A stretch of DNA of 64,000 nt from Mucilaginibacter phenanthrenivorans (GCF_024721155.1 NZ_JAHVAP010000007.1:434001-498000); one strand, 5' to 3'; positions 52,518 to 61,134 are shown, numbered from the stretch's first letter. The notes: generated from the sequence alone by a model not told the origin. Numbers and translations: made by a program.

Positions 52518-53549
52518 TCAACGGATATGCTTGTCAATTGCGGCGACAATTGTTTCCGGTTGAATATTGTATAGACAGGCGTAATCCTTACGAAAGCAGG
52601 GTTTATTTCCATAAATTGAGCAGGGCCGGCATTCAATATCGTCAGCAACTATATCACCTTCCGATTGGCCATAGCCTAAAAAACCCGCATAATGATGGGT
52701 TGCTCCCCAAACCGAAACTACCGGAATGCCCTCAAGCGATGCCAGGTGCATCCCGGCAGAATCCATGCTCATCATCACATCAAGCCGGCTTATTATTGCA
52801 AGTTCCTGTTCCATGGTTGTTTTACGAACCAACGAAATAACTGAAACATATTTTTCCTGCCATTGCTCACAAATTTCCTGCTCTAAAACCGATCCGCCAA
52901 ACAGGAATATATTTACATTCCTGTTATCCAGTAATTTGATGACTTCCTCTGTCCGCTCCAGCGGGTAAATTTTACCCTTATGCTTTGCAAAGGGGGCAAT
53001 GCCTATCCATGGCTTCGTTTTTTCACCACTTATTGCAAGTATCTCAGTTGTAAGCAGCTGCGGATGCTTCACTAGTTGGTGGTCAAGATGAGCGTTAAAA
53101 CCTAAATCAATAAACACATCTGCATAACGCTCCGTAGTTAATTTAAGCGGTTTTAAAACCTTACCGGGGAAGCGTGTCAATAGCTTTTTTTCTGGCCGGC
53201 CCTTATCCACGTATGCATAGGGCAGGCCCGAAAGCCGGAAGAGTTTTCTTAATATTTTTGTTCTTAAATTATCGTGAAGGTCGGCAAGTGCGTCGTATTG
53301 GGTATTCTTATTTAGTGTTCTGAACAGTTTTACAATACCTTTTAAGCCTTTGTATTCGTTATTCAGATCAACTGAAAAATAGCTGAGTCTCGGGATGTCG
53401 TTAAAGAAACCGGCAAATTCAGGTCTGGATATAAAGGTTATAATGAGTTCGGGGTTCTGCTTTAGCACAGCTTTTATTACAGGCACGGTCATCGCCACAT
53501 CGCCCATTGCCGACAACCTTATTGCCAATATATGCTTTGGTGCCGGCAT
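52518..53549 (-). CDS. Family 9 glycosyltransferase (heptosyltransferase-like)
   Basis: This 343-residue GT-B enzyme starts MPAPKHILAIRLSAMGDVAM, with the GT9 motif RLSAMGDV at the start of domain 1. The C-terminal MDSAGMHLASLEGIPVVSVWGATHH motif (ends quoted) binds ADP-heptose. It is the last gene of the run hldA-gmhA-hldC-DUF4254-GT9, so ADP-heptose transfer to LPS core is the natural role. Confidence 0.92.
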   Translation of the reverse strand: MPAPKHILAIRLSAMGDVAMTVPVIKAVLKQNPELIITFISRPEFAGFFNDIPRLSYFSVDLNNEYKGLKGIVKLFRTLNKNTQYDALADLHDNLRTKILRKLFRLSGLPYAYVDKGRPEKKLLTRFPGKVLKPLKLTTERYADVFIDLGFNAHLDHQLVKHPQLLTTEILAISGEKTKPWIGIAPFAKHKGKIYPLERTEEVIKLLDNRNVNIFLFGGSVLEQEICEQWQEKYVSVISLVRKTTMEQELAIISRLDVMMSMDSAGMHLASLEGIPVVSVWGATHHYAGFLGYGQSEGDIVADDIECRPCSIYGNKPCFRKDYACLYNIQPETIVAAIDKHIR

Positions 53550-54155
53550 TTATTTTTTGCTGTTATACAAAACAGGGTTCAGTTCAGGATCGTTGTACAT
53601 TTTCATCTGGCGGTACACTTTCATATACTTTTCGCCTTTTTGAATGTCTTCAATCAGTTCATCAATAGCCAGGGACAGGTCGGTTCGCTGTTGTAACAGT
53701 ATACCTAGTTTTGTTTTTCGCTTGTTTAATTCGGCCTCATTTACACTTGGCCTTACACTTTCCTCGTGCATGTGATAGATCTTTAATGCGAGAATGGAAA
53801 GGCGGTCAACTGCCCAGGCCGGGCTTTCGGTATTTATTCGAGCGGATGCAAGTGGTTTGACATCTTTGTATTTGTCCAGGAAGTAGGTATCTATCTCTTC
53901 TACCAAATCAGTGCGTTCCTGGTTCGAACTGTCAATGCGGCGCTTCCATTTCAAGGCAATAACCGGGTCAATCAACGGGTTGCGGATCTCGTCTTCCATG
54001 TGCCATTGGGCGGTATCTATCCAACATTTTGTATACAGCAAATTTTCAAACGAACCAACTTCGTAAGGGTTTTCGTAACGGAAGTTTATATCATTATATA
54101 AATGATAATCATAAATCGTTTTTATAAATACTTTGTTGCAAAGCTCACTTATCAT
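53550..54155 (-). CDS. DUF4254 protein in the ADP-heptose operon
   Basis: The ATG at 54155 (MISELCNKVFIKTIYDYHLY) gives 201 residues, 1 nt after the adenylyltransferase stop. It is helical and charged, without signal or membrane segments. It includes YTKCWIDTAQWHMEDEIRNP and the stretch WAVDRLSILALKIYHMHEES, the signature of DUF4254. Function is unknown; exact abutment to heptose genes (GT9 follows with no gap) points to LPS core synthesis. I would not assign an activity. Confidence 0.88.
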   Translation of the reverse strand: MISELCNKVFIKTIYDYHLYNDINFRYENPYEVGSFENLLYTKCWIDTAQWHMEDEIRNPLIDPVIALKWKRRIDSSNQERTDLVEEIDTYFLDKYKDVKPLASARINTESPAWAVDRLSILALKIYHMHEESVRPSVNEAELNKRKTKLGILLQQRTDLSLAIDELIEDIQKGEKYMKVYRQMKMYNDPELNPVLYNSKK

Positions 54156-54156
54156 T

Positions 54157-54660
54157 TTATAATTCTCTTTCTTTAATCTTTTTAATAATTGAGGTTGATG
54201 AATATCCCTCGACAAAGGTAATTGTTTTAACCTCGCCTCCGTTTGCAATAACCTCCTTTGCGCCAACAATATTGTCTATGGTATAGTCAGCGCCTTTTAC
54301 CAGTATATCAGGCATTAGCGAGGTGATCAGGTTAAAGGGGGTATCCTCTTCAAACAAAACCACCGCATCTACAAAAAACAAAGCGGCGAGTAGTGCTGCC
54401 CGGTTACTTTGATCGTTTATCGGCCTGTCTTCGCCTTTAATTCGCTTTACCGAACTGTCGGAATTTAGACCTATGATGAGCTTATCGCCCAATTCGCCAG
54501 CTTTTGCGAGGTATGTTACATGGCCAAGGTGAAGCAGATCAAAAACGCCGTTAGTGAAAACTACCTTTTTACCATCCGCTTGCCATGTTGAAACCGTGGC
54601 TTTTAGGTTGGCTAAAGGCTGAATTTTATTTAACAGTGTTTTTTCTAAATCGATTCTCAT
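54157..54660 (-). CDS. rfaE2: D-glycero-beta-D-manno-heptose 1-phosphate adenylyltransferase
   Basis: This 167-residue cytidylyltransferase-fold enzyme has VVFTNGVFDLLHLGHVTYL with the HxGH motif, GLNSDSSVKRIKGEDRPIN and a C-terminal YSSTSIIKKIKE loop. It transfers AMP from ATP to heptose-1-phosphate, forming ADP-heptose. It is the stand-alone equivalent of the HldE C-terminal domain, with the kinase half encoded separately at 55330. The gmhA gene lies 6 nt upstream. Confidence 0.95.
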   Translation of the reverse strand: MRIDLEKTLLNKIQPLANLKATVSTWQADGKKVVFTNGVFDLLHLGHVTYLAKAGELGDKLIIGLNSDSSVKRIKGEDRPINDQSNRAALLAALFFVDAVVLFEEDTPFNLITSLMPDILVKGADYTIDNIVGAKEVIANGGEVKTITFVEGYSSTSIIKKIKEREL

Positions 54661-54665
54661 CTTGA

Positions 54666-55220
54666 TTAAAACAAATCGTCAACGGCCTTACAAAGTATAT
54701 GACCTATTAAAATGTGCATTTCCTGGATGCGGGCCGTAATCTCCGATGGCACAATAACATTCAAATCGCAAAGGCCATTCATTTTGCCGCCGGTTCTGCC
54801 AGATAGCCCTAAGGTAACGCAACCCAAATTCCGGGCAGTTTCAAAGGCATTCAAAACTCCCTGGCTGTTGCCGCTGGTAGAAATACCGATAAATAAATCG
54901 CCTGGTTGCGCCAAAGCCTCCACCTGTCTTGAAAAAACATGGTCATAACCATAATCATTCGCAATGGCGGTTAATGCAGAAGTATCGGTAGTCAAGGCGA
55001 TGCCAGGCAAAGCTTTACGGTGTTTAACAAAGCGACCGCTCAATTCAGCTGCAATGTGCTGGGCATCGGCAGCGCTGCCGCCATTACCCGCTGTTAGTAC
55101 TTTTTTTCCGTTTTGTATAGCCGACACAATCATTTCGCAACCTTTCTCAATGTCGCCACCGAGTTGCTCAATTACTTTTTTTACAAGTTGCTGATGGTCG
55201 TTTAGTTCTTCAATTACCAT
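54666..55220 (-). CDS. gmhA: Sedoheptulose 7-phosphate isomerase
   Basis: This 184-residue SIS-fold enzyme carries AGNGGSAADAQHIAAELSGRF, the sugar-phosphate loop FIGISTSGNSQGVLNAF, and the C-terminal QEMHILIGHILC with a catalytic His. It converts sedoheptulose-7-P to heptose-7-P, the first step towards ADP-heptose. A perfect -7 element is at 55291-55298, so the gene may start its own transcript. Confidence 0.95.
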   Translation of the reverse strand: MVIEELNDHQQLVKKVIEQLGGDIEKGCEMIVSAIQNGKKVLTAGNGGSAADAQHIAAELSGRFVKHRKALPGIALTTDTSALTAIANDYGYDHVFSRQVEALAQPGDLFIGISTSGNSQGVLNAFETARNLGCVTLGLSGRTGGKMNGLCDLNVIVPSEITARIQEMHILIGHILCKAVDDLF

Positions 55221-55290
55221 TTGTTTGGATTTCGGATCCCTATAATTATTGGGACGTATTTTTGAATTCGGATTATTTTTTTCTTGTTTG

Positions 55291-55298
55291 CAAATATA
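55291..55298 (-). promoter_or_regulatory. Bacteroidota -7 element for gmhA
   Basis: TATATTTG on the reverse strand matches TAnnTTTG exactly, about 70 nt before the gmhA ATG. Confidence 0.55.
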
Positions 55299-55301
55299 CC
55301 T

Positions 55302-55331
55302 ATGAACTAATGAACAAGTGAACCAATAACT
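55302..55331. repeat. Word block at the 3' end of the heptose kinase gene
   Basis: ACTAATGAACAAGTGAACCA continues to AATAACTA across the kinase stop codon. The same words occur inverted at 56309-56336, just before the kinase start, so the gene is bracketed by the family. Confidence 0.65.
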
Positions 55332-56310
55332 AGATCTCCATGTCCTTTATAATTTCATCGATTGTTGTGGTGGCACTGCCCACATGCCTTATCACTATGG
55401 CTGCAGCATGGTTAGCTAATTCACAAGCCTCCTCCACAGTAAGACCCGCAGCTATAAAATAAGCTATGGCGGCTATTACGGTATCTCCGGCACCGGTAAC
55501 ATCAAAAACCTCCGTAGCCTTTACCGGCAATAACTTACTGGATCGCTCGGTCACAATAGCCATCCCTTCTTCTGAAAGGGTGACTATTAAATAGGCAGTC
55601 TTGGTTTGTGCGAAGATGGTTTTTGCAGCTTCCTGTAGTTCGCCAATATTCTTTATCGACTCTGTTTTTGCGGCTTCCGCCAGTTCCTTACGGTTTGGCT
55701 TTATTAAATAAGCGCCGCCATATTTTTCGTAATTCAACCCTTTTGGATCGATAATTACCTTTTTTTTATGGTCAGTTGCAATTTTTATAAGTCGTTGGGT
55801 TAGGGCGGGCGCAAACAGCCCTTTATTATAATCCGAAAATATGACGATGTCGGTCAGGTCAATAATTGAAGAAAGCTTATCCGCCATATCGTCTTCCAAT
55901 ACCTTCGATATTGGTTCCGTAACTTCACGGTCAACCCTCACCAATTGGTGCCTTCCGGCTAAAACCCTGGTTTTAACAGTAGTGGGCCTTGAGGGATCCT
56001 TAATTATCGTATTGGTTTTAACGCCCTCGCTTTGCAGTATTTTAATCAGGTCATTCCCGGTGGCGTCATCGCCAATTACACCGGCAACAGTAACGTTAGC
56101 GCCAAGCGCGACCAAGTTTTGTACAACGTTACCAGCTCCACCAAGTGTTGTGGATTCACTTTTAACATTTACTATCGGCACAGGTGCCTCGGGTGACAGG
56201 CGTGACGCATTTCCCCAAATATAATGGTCGATCATGAGATCGCCGATAACAAGTATCGATGGCTTTGTTTGTGCTGACTGAATGGATCGTACTTTGTTTA
56301 TTAAATTCAT
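55330..56310 (-). CDS. rfaE1: D-glycero-beta-D-manno-heptose-7-phosphate kinase
   Basis: This 326-residue PfkB-family kinase has ILVIGDLMIDHYIWGNASRL, the ligand region TTLGGAGNVVQNL, and the catalytic-base loop DVTGAGDTVIAAIAY. It phosphorylates heptose-7-P at C1. It corresponds to the HldE N-terminal half and leads the operon with gmhA and the adenylyltransferase. The intervening GmhB phosphatase gene is not in the window. Confidence 0.94.
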   Translation of the reverse strand: MNLINKVRSIQSAQTKPSILVIGDLMIDHYIWGNASRLSPEAPVPIVNVKSESTTLGGAGNVVQNLVALGANVTVAGVIGDDATGNDLIKILQSEGVKTNTIIKDPSRPTTVKTRVLAGRHQLVRVDREVTEPISKVLEDDMADKLSSIIDLTDIVIFSDYNKGLFAPALTQRLIKIATDHKKKVIIDPKGLNYEKYGGAYLIKPNRKELAEAAKTESIKNIGELQEAAKTIFAQTKTAYLIVTLSEEGMAIVTERSSKLLPVKATEVFDVTGAGDTVIAAIAYFIAAGLTVEEACELANHAAAIVIRHVGSATTTIDEIIKDMEI

Positions 56311-56336
56311 TTGTTCACTGGTTCTTTAGTCATTGG
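56309..56336. repeat. Word block at the 5' end of the heptose kinase gene
   Basis: TTGTTCACTGGTTCTTTAGT followed by CATTGGT. The words GTTCAC and ATTGGT are the complements of GTGAAC and CCAAT at 55302-55331, again in the same left-to-right order rather than mirrored. Confidence 0.6.
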
Positions 56337-56367
56337 TACGACGCAGTCTATTTATTACAGGTTTTAC

Positions 56368-56397
56368 CCAATCTCTGGTCTCTAACCTTTAATCACT
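56368..56397. repeat. AGTGATTAAAGG word block across the polX stop
   Basis: Reverse complement reads AGTGATTAAAGGTTAGAGAC and onward. Over 30 nt it matches 61105-61134 with six differences, all transitions. It encodes the last residues of PolX and its TAG stop. Confidence 0.75.
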
Positions 56398-58067
56398 GAG
56401 TTTTTTCTACCAAAAAACCCCCCAATTTCCTGCAATGATAATGCATTTAAGCATCTTTCCTTGTATAAGCCGCCTTTTCGTGCTACCAGCAGGCCATAAT
56501 ACATATCCAAAAAGCCTTCCTTCCTATGGGCGTCCGGGTTGATGGAGAGCCAAACGCCCTTTTCCAACGCATACTGGTGCCAGCGCCAATCTAGGTCAAG
56601 GCGGAGCGGGTTGGCATTTATTTCTATTACTACATTGTTTGCAGCGCATGCGTCGATCACTTTTTTATAGTCGATGGGGTAGCCTTTACGGCTTAATAAC
56701 AATCTTCCGGTAGGGTGACCTAATATTGTAGTATAAGGATTTTCAATGGCTTTTATTAGGCGTGAAGTTGCCTTCTCTTCATCCATCTTAAGTATGGAGT
56801 GCACTGAAGCAACAATAAAATCAAACTTTGCCAGGATCTCATCCGGGTAATCGAGCGAACCATCATACAAAATATCAGATTCAATTCCTTTAAATATATG
56901 GAAGCCGTTTAGTTTTTTGTTGAGGTGATCTATTTCTTCCTGCTGTTGCAGCACACGTTCGGTGCTTAGTCCCTTTGCATAAAAGGCACTTTTGCTGTGG
57001 TCGCACATGCCTAAATATTCCAGCTTAAGTTCATCACGGCAATATAGGGCCATTTCCTCAACAGTATTTATGCCGTCGCTCCAGGTGCTGTGGTTATGTA
57101 AGGTGCCTTTGAGGTCAGCATGATTTATTAAATGTGGAAGTGTTTTTTTTGCAGCTTTTTCAATGAAAGTATCACCCTCTCTGAGCTCCGGGAAAACATA
57201 TTCAAGGCCTGCTTTTGTGTAGATCAAATCTTCACTAGTTGGCTGGTCAATTAGGTCGGCCGTTCTGCTTAACACCGCCTGCACATGCTCATCATCGCCT
57301 GTAAATTCAAAAAGTGCCGAATAAAAATAGCGCTTCTCCACACAAATAAGCTCCACCTTTAAACCGTGTTCAATATGGCCGGTTATATGATTTCCCTCTG
57401 TTTTTATCTCCTGTAAAAGTTCGGAATGTTGTAATGTGTTAAATGCGATCTCCTGGTCGCGGCTCCCGAGTACAATAACAAGTTTATTGATGATCTCGCA
57501 GTACCTGCGAAATTCGCCCGCAAACTCTATCAGTGCATCCGGGAAAACGCCTTTTAGCTGTTCCAATAGATCCTTCGCTTCCTGTTCAACTTTGGCATAC
57601 AGGAATTTACCATGGCTGGCCATGTTGAATTCTATAACCTTTCGGATATCTTCCTGTGTTTTTAAACCGAAGCCTTTTGCCTCAACCAGTCGGTTCTCGT
57701 TACATGCATAAAAAAGCTCACCGATGTTCTCGATGCCTAGTTCCTTCCAGATGGTGGCAACCTTTTTTGGGCCGATGCCTTTGATACCCATCATTTCAAC
57801 AATACCCTCCGGCGTTTTGGCAAGCATATCGTCCAGCTCGGTCATGGTGCCTTTCTCCAGCAACTCGATGATCTTTCCTGCGGTGCTTTTACCTATGCCG
57901 TCAACTTTTTCAAGTTCTGCAAAGCTTTTCCCTGCAACAGGGAAGGGCAGCTTATCCACCTTAAAAGCCGCGTTGGCTATTGATTTTATCTTAAATGGAT
58001 TTTCCTCATGCAACTCCATTAATTGCGATAACAGGCGAAGCTTACGGGCTATTGGTTTATTTTCCAT
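56382..58067 (-). CDS. polX: PolX-family protein: degenerate DNA polymerase X domain plus PHP domain
   Basis: The ATG at 58067 (MENKPIARKLRLLSQLME) gives 561 residues. HhH motifs near 53-65 (LEKVDGIGKSTAGKI) and 93-102 (MGIKGIGPKKV) are normal. The polymerase motif reads FAGEFRRYCEIINKLVIVL at 182-200: the usual Ser after Gly is Glu, and the two metal Asp (DxD) are absent. The third carboxylate region is LKVELIC. PHP motifs are intact: LHNHSTWSDG (H324, H326, D331), MCDHS, GIESDI, SVHS, GHPTGR and PDAH. It is likely a PHP nuclease/phosphoesterase with a DNA-binding but catalytically dead polymerase fold. Confidence 0.9.
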   Translation of the reverse strand: MENKPIARKLRLLSQLMELHEENPFKIKSIANAAFKVDKLPFPVAGKSFAELEKVDGIGKSTAGKIIELLEKGTMTELDDMLAKTPEGIVEMMGIKGIGPKKVATIWKELGIENIGELFYACNENRLVEAKGFGLKTQEDIRKVIEFNMASHGKFLYAKVEQEAKDLLEQLKGVFPDALIEFAGEFRRYCEIINKLVIVLGSRDQEIAFNTLQHSELLQEIKTEGNHITGHIEHGLKVELICVEKRYFYSALFEFTGDDEHVQAVLSRTADLIDQPTSEDLIYTKAGLEYVFPELREGDTFIEKAAKKTLPHLINHADLKGTLHNHSTWSDGINTVEEMALYCRDELKLEYLGMCDHSKSAFYAKGLSTERVLQQQEEIDHLNKKLNGFHIFKGIESDILYDGSLDYPDEILAKFDFIVASVHSILKMDEEKATSRLIKAIENPYTTILGHPTGRLLLSRKGYPIDYKKVIDACAANNVVIEINANPLRLDLDWRWHQYALEKGVWLSINPDAHRKEGFLDMYYGLLVARKGGLYKERCLNALSLQEIGGFFGRKNSVIKG

Positions 58068-58217
58068 AATTGATCGAGGGTGTAAAAATACGAAAGCCAT
58101 CCAAATCAGGTGGCTTTCTAATCAAAATATATTTCTAACCAGTGTTACCCCGATGATAAACTGACGTATAGTTATGGGTTGAGATTGACTCAAATTAACA
58201 AAAAAGGGGGTTTACAG

Positions 58218-58241
58218 GGTTAACATAGTTTTATGTTAACC
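58218..58241 (-). terminator. Hairpin between sppA and polX
   Basis: GGTTAACAT pairs perfectly with ATGTTAACC around AGTTTT. Part of it (AGGGTTAACAT) recurs at 58293-58303. On the reverse strand CCCCCTTTTTTG follows after 6 nt. Terminator or stability element. Confidence 0.5.
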
Positions 58242-58350
58242 ATTATATAAGTATCTGTTAATAAACTACTTGAATGTATTTATTGAAAAGACAGGGTTAA
58301 CATTTTAGTATGACTATTTGCTCAACGTCAATTCAGAAATGACACGACAC

Positions 58351-60132
58351 TTAATTAATCTCTATATCATAAGGGATGCGTGCCTGTGGAGTGCGCATCA
58401 GTTGGGTTACGCTTTTTATCTGTTCGTAATACTTAAAGTTATCACCCAGTTCCGATTTCATAAAGTGGGCTCTTATCTCGGCGTTCATGCCTAAGCCGAA
58501 TTTATTCAGGAAGCTTTTTTGCTCAGGATAAGCTGCCAATTTATATTTTTTGAGATGAGCCATTCTTGCTGCCGATTTTACGGCATCATTAATATTACCC
58601 AAACGATCAACCAAACCATTCTGTACTGCCTGTGTGCCTGTCCAAACCCGGCCTTGTCCAATGCTGTTTACATACGCCTGTGTTTTATGGCGACCATCGG
58701 CCACTGCTTTGGTGAACCAATCATAGCCCTGGTTAACCTGGTTTTGCAGGATAGCTTTTTCTTCCGGCGTTAAAGGCCTTGATGTCTCGCCCAGATCAGC
58801 AAACTTCCCGGTTTTTACGCCGTCGAAAGTTACGCCTAATTTATCATTAAAGAATTTTTGCATGTTTGGCAGTACCGCGAAAATACCGATGGAGCCTGTT
58901 ATGGTATTGGGTTCAGCAATAATTGAATCGGCAGCACAGGCAATGTAGTAACCGCCTGATGCAGCAAGATCGCCCATAGATACAATGATCGGCTTCACCT
59001 TTTTTGTAAGCGCCACCTCGCGCCAGATCACATCGCTGGCCAACGAGCTGCCGCCCGGGGAATTGATCCGCAAGACAACCGCCTTAACCTTATCGTCTTC
59101 CCTCGCCTGGCGCAACGCCTTTGAAATTCTTTCGGAGCCAATGGAATGATCGTCACCCTCCCCGCCCACAATATCGCCCGAGGCGTAAACTACTGCTATT
59201 TGATTTCCTGATGTTTCATTTTTATCGTCAGAAGTGGACTCACCCGAGGTATAGTCACTTAATTCGACGCTTTTCAAGTCGCTCTTAGGGCTGGTTCCAC
59301 AGCGTTTTTTTAATTCATCTAAAATTTCGTCCTTATACTTTAAGCCGTCTACCAGTTTATATCTTAGTGCATCTTCCGGCAGGCGGATCTTAAGGTCATT
59401 GGCGATATTGAACAACGAGTCCTTCCTGATCTTACGGCTTTCGCTGATGCCGGTTAAAAAATGATCGTACAATGAGCCGAGATATGAATTTACCTGCAGA
59501 CGGTTGGCATCGCTCATTTTTGTTAAAAAGAAGGGTTCAACTGCGCTTTTATAGGTGCCAACCTTTATTATTTGTGCATCGATACCCAGCTTATCGAGCG
59601 CACCCTTTAAAAAGGTGACCTGCGAGCTAAAGCCTTTAAATTCAAAAATACCTTTCGGATTGACGTATACTTTATCAGCAACCGATGCCAGGTAGTAAAA
59701 GCTTTGTGTATAAACTTCTGAATAGGCTATTACAAATTTTCCGGATTTTTTAAAGTTGATAAGTGCATTGCGGATCTCTTCCACTGTAGCCTGACCAGCC
59801 GACATTGAACTTTCGTCAAGGAAAATGCCTTTTATATTGGGGTCGGTTTTTGCCTTTTTAATATTAGCAAGGATATCGTTAAGGCCAACGGCTTTATCAC
59901 CATCAACACCTAGAAAACTTAGAGCAGATAAGGGATTATTGGGCGTACGCTCAGAAATGGGATAGTTGAATTTTAATTGCAGAACACTGTTTGGCGATAC
60001 ATCAGCTGTTTTGTCGCTGCCTGCAGTTGCGATAAGCCCGCCGATGAAAATAAAAACGAATAATATTATCAGGACGCTTATAACTAAAGATCCCACCATG
60101 CTGGCGAGTACAAATTTGAAGAATTGTTTCAT
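58351..60132 (-). CDS. sppA: Signal peptide peptidase SppA, 67K type
   Basis: This 593-residue serine protease has one N-terminal membrane helix (about 12-36) and two tandem S49 domains. The general base Lys195 (IKVGTYKSAVEPF) lies in the first and the nucleophile Ser392 (MGDLAASGGYYIACAAD) in the second, the same spacing as K209/S409 in E. coli. It digests cleaved signal peptides in the membrane. A -7 element (TAAGTTTG) lies at 60159-60166. Confidence 0.96.
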   Translation of the reverse strand: MKQFFKFVLASMVGSLVISVLIILFVFIFIGGLIATAGSDKTADVSPNSVLQLKFNYPISERTPNNPLSALSFLGVDGDKAVGLNDILANIKKAKTDPNIKGIFLDESSMSAGQATVEEIRNALINFKKSGKFVIAYSEVYTQSFYYLASVADKVYVNPKGIFEFKGFSSQVTFLKGALDKLGIDAQIIKVGTYKSAVEPFFLTKMSDANRLQVNSYLGSLYDHFLTGISESRKIRKDSLFNIANDLKIRLPEDALRYKLVDGLKYKDEILDELKKRCGTSPKSDLKSVELSDYTSGESTSDDKNETSGNQIAVVYASGDIVGGEGDDHSIGSERISKALRQAREDDKVKAVVLRINSPGGSSLASDVIWREVALTKKVKPIIVSMGDLAASGGYYIACAADSIIAEPNTITGSIGIFAVLPNMQKFFNDKLGVTFDGVKTGKFADLGETSRPLTPEEKAILQNQVNQGYDWFTKAVADGRHKTQAYVNSIGQGRVWTGTQAVQNGLVDRLGNINDAVKSAARMAHLKKYKLAAYPEQKSFLNKFGLGMNAEIRAHFMKSELGDNFKYYEQIKSVTQLMRTPQARIPYDIEIN

Positions 60133-60158
60133 TAACTGTTATAAATCTTTTATCTATG

Positions 60159-60166
60159 CAAACTTA
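60159..60166 (-). promoter_or_regulatory. Bacteroidota -7 element for sppA
   Basis: TAAGTTTG on the reverse strand matches TAnnTTTG exactly, 27 nt before the sppA ATG. Confidence 0.55.
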
Positions 60167-60218
60167 GCAATTCGATATGGATAATATTAAGAGCTAAATC
60201 TATAATATTTGTTACAAC

Positions 60219-60698
60219 ATGAATACTGTTTTTTTATTACTTGGCAGCAACCTTGGCAACCGGCATTTCTATATGCATGAGGCCATTAAGTTAATTGAAG
60301 CAGATATTGCGCCGGTTTTAAAAACCTCATCGGTATACGAGACACAATCATGGGGAAAAACTGATGCGCCCGATTACTTAAACCAGGTAATAGTTATTGA
60401 AACGGGTTTTCCGGCACATGAGATTTTGCGCCGGATCCTGGGTATTGAGCTTGTATTAGGGCGAGTACGGGAAGAGAAATGGGGTTCGCGCACCATCGAC
60501 ATTGATATTTTGTTTTATGGGAACGATATTATTGATGACCAGGAGCTGACAGTTCCGCACCCGGGGTTGCACAAAAGGAGGTTCGTGTTGGAGCCGCTTG
60601 CCGAAATTGCGCCCGATTTAACACACCCGGTAATAAATAAAACAATTTTAATGATCAAAAATGAACTTAAAGATGACTTGATCGTAAAAAAGTTATAA
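60219..60698 (+). CDS. folK: 2-amino-4-hydroxy-6-hydroxymethyldihydropteridine pyrophosphokinase
   Basis: This 159-residue enzyme has FLLLGSNLGNRHFYMHEAI, VYETQSWGKTDAPDYLNQV, the metal motif RTIDIDILFYGND and PHPGLHKRRFVLEPL. It pyrophosphorylates the pterin precursor of folate. folA and thyA are elsewhere in the window. The Hpt gene begins within 25 nt of its stop. Confidence 0.96.
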   Translation: MNTVFLLLGSNLGNRHFYMHEAIKLIEADIAPVLKTSSVYETQSWGKTDAPDYLNQVIVIETGFPAHEILRRILGIELVLGRVREEKWGSRTIDIDILFYGNDIIDDQELTVPHPGLHKRRFVLEPLAEIAPDLTHPVINKTILMIKNELKDDLIVKKL

Positions 60699-60721
60699 TT
60701 TTGAAATATATAAACCGCAAT

Positions 60722-61099
60722 ATGTCACACATATTTCCTGAGCATGACCTCGATCTCTCCTTCTTGTTTGAAATTGCCGATGGCAGTGACGAATTTATTG
60801 TAGAGTCAATTGAAATGTTCCTGCAGCAAACCCCTGATCTGCTTCAAACCATTACCGGTGCGATAGAAAACAAAGACTGGACCCTTGCAGCTTCAGCAGC
60901 CCATAAGCTAAAACCTAACCTCGGATTTTTTGGAATGCCTGCCAGCCAGGCTAACATCCAGGAAGTTGAGTTAATGGCTAAAGCCGGCGCACCCGACCCT
61001 GAGCTTTTGATTTCGAAATTCTATGCGGTGCATGCAGTTATCTCAGCTAACTTGCCGCGACTGGAAACTATCCGGGCCGAAAAACAAGCAGGGCTGTAG
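60722..61099 (+). CDS. Single-domain histidine phosphotransfer (Hpt) protein
   Basis: I chose ATG 60722 (125 residues); an in-frame TTG is 21 nt upstream. The four-helix Hpt domain has LFEIADGSDEFIVESIEMFL and the phospho-accepting His61 in ASAAHKLKPNLGFFGM, followed by ELMAKAGAP. Such proteins shuttle phosphate between hybrid kinases and response regulators. No kinase or regulator is adjacent. A SixA-type phosphatase gene at 51902 could oppose it, but this is speculation. Confidence 0.88.
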   Translation: MSHIFPEHDLDLSFLFEIADGSDEFIVESIEMFLQQTPDLLQTITGAIENKDWTLAASAAHKLKPNLGFFGMPASQANIQEVELMAKAGAPDPELLISKFYAVHAVISANLPRLETIRAEKQAGL

Positions 61100-61104
61100 C
61101 CGGT

Positions 61105-61134
61105 AGTGATTAGAGGCTGGAGATTAGAGATTAG
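61105..61134. repeat. AGTGATTAGAGG word block after the Hpt gene
   Basis: AGTGATTAGAGGCTGGAGAT and onward. 24 of 30 positions match the reverse complement of 56368-56397, all six differences being transitions. TGCCATATGGCA (61156-61167) and CTTAGTA/TACTAAG (61182-61198) stems follow in the same spacer. Confidence 0.75.
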
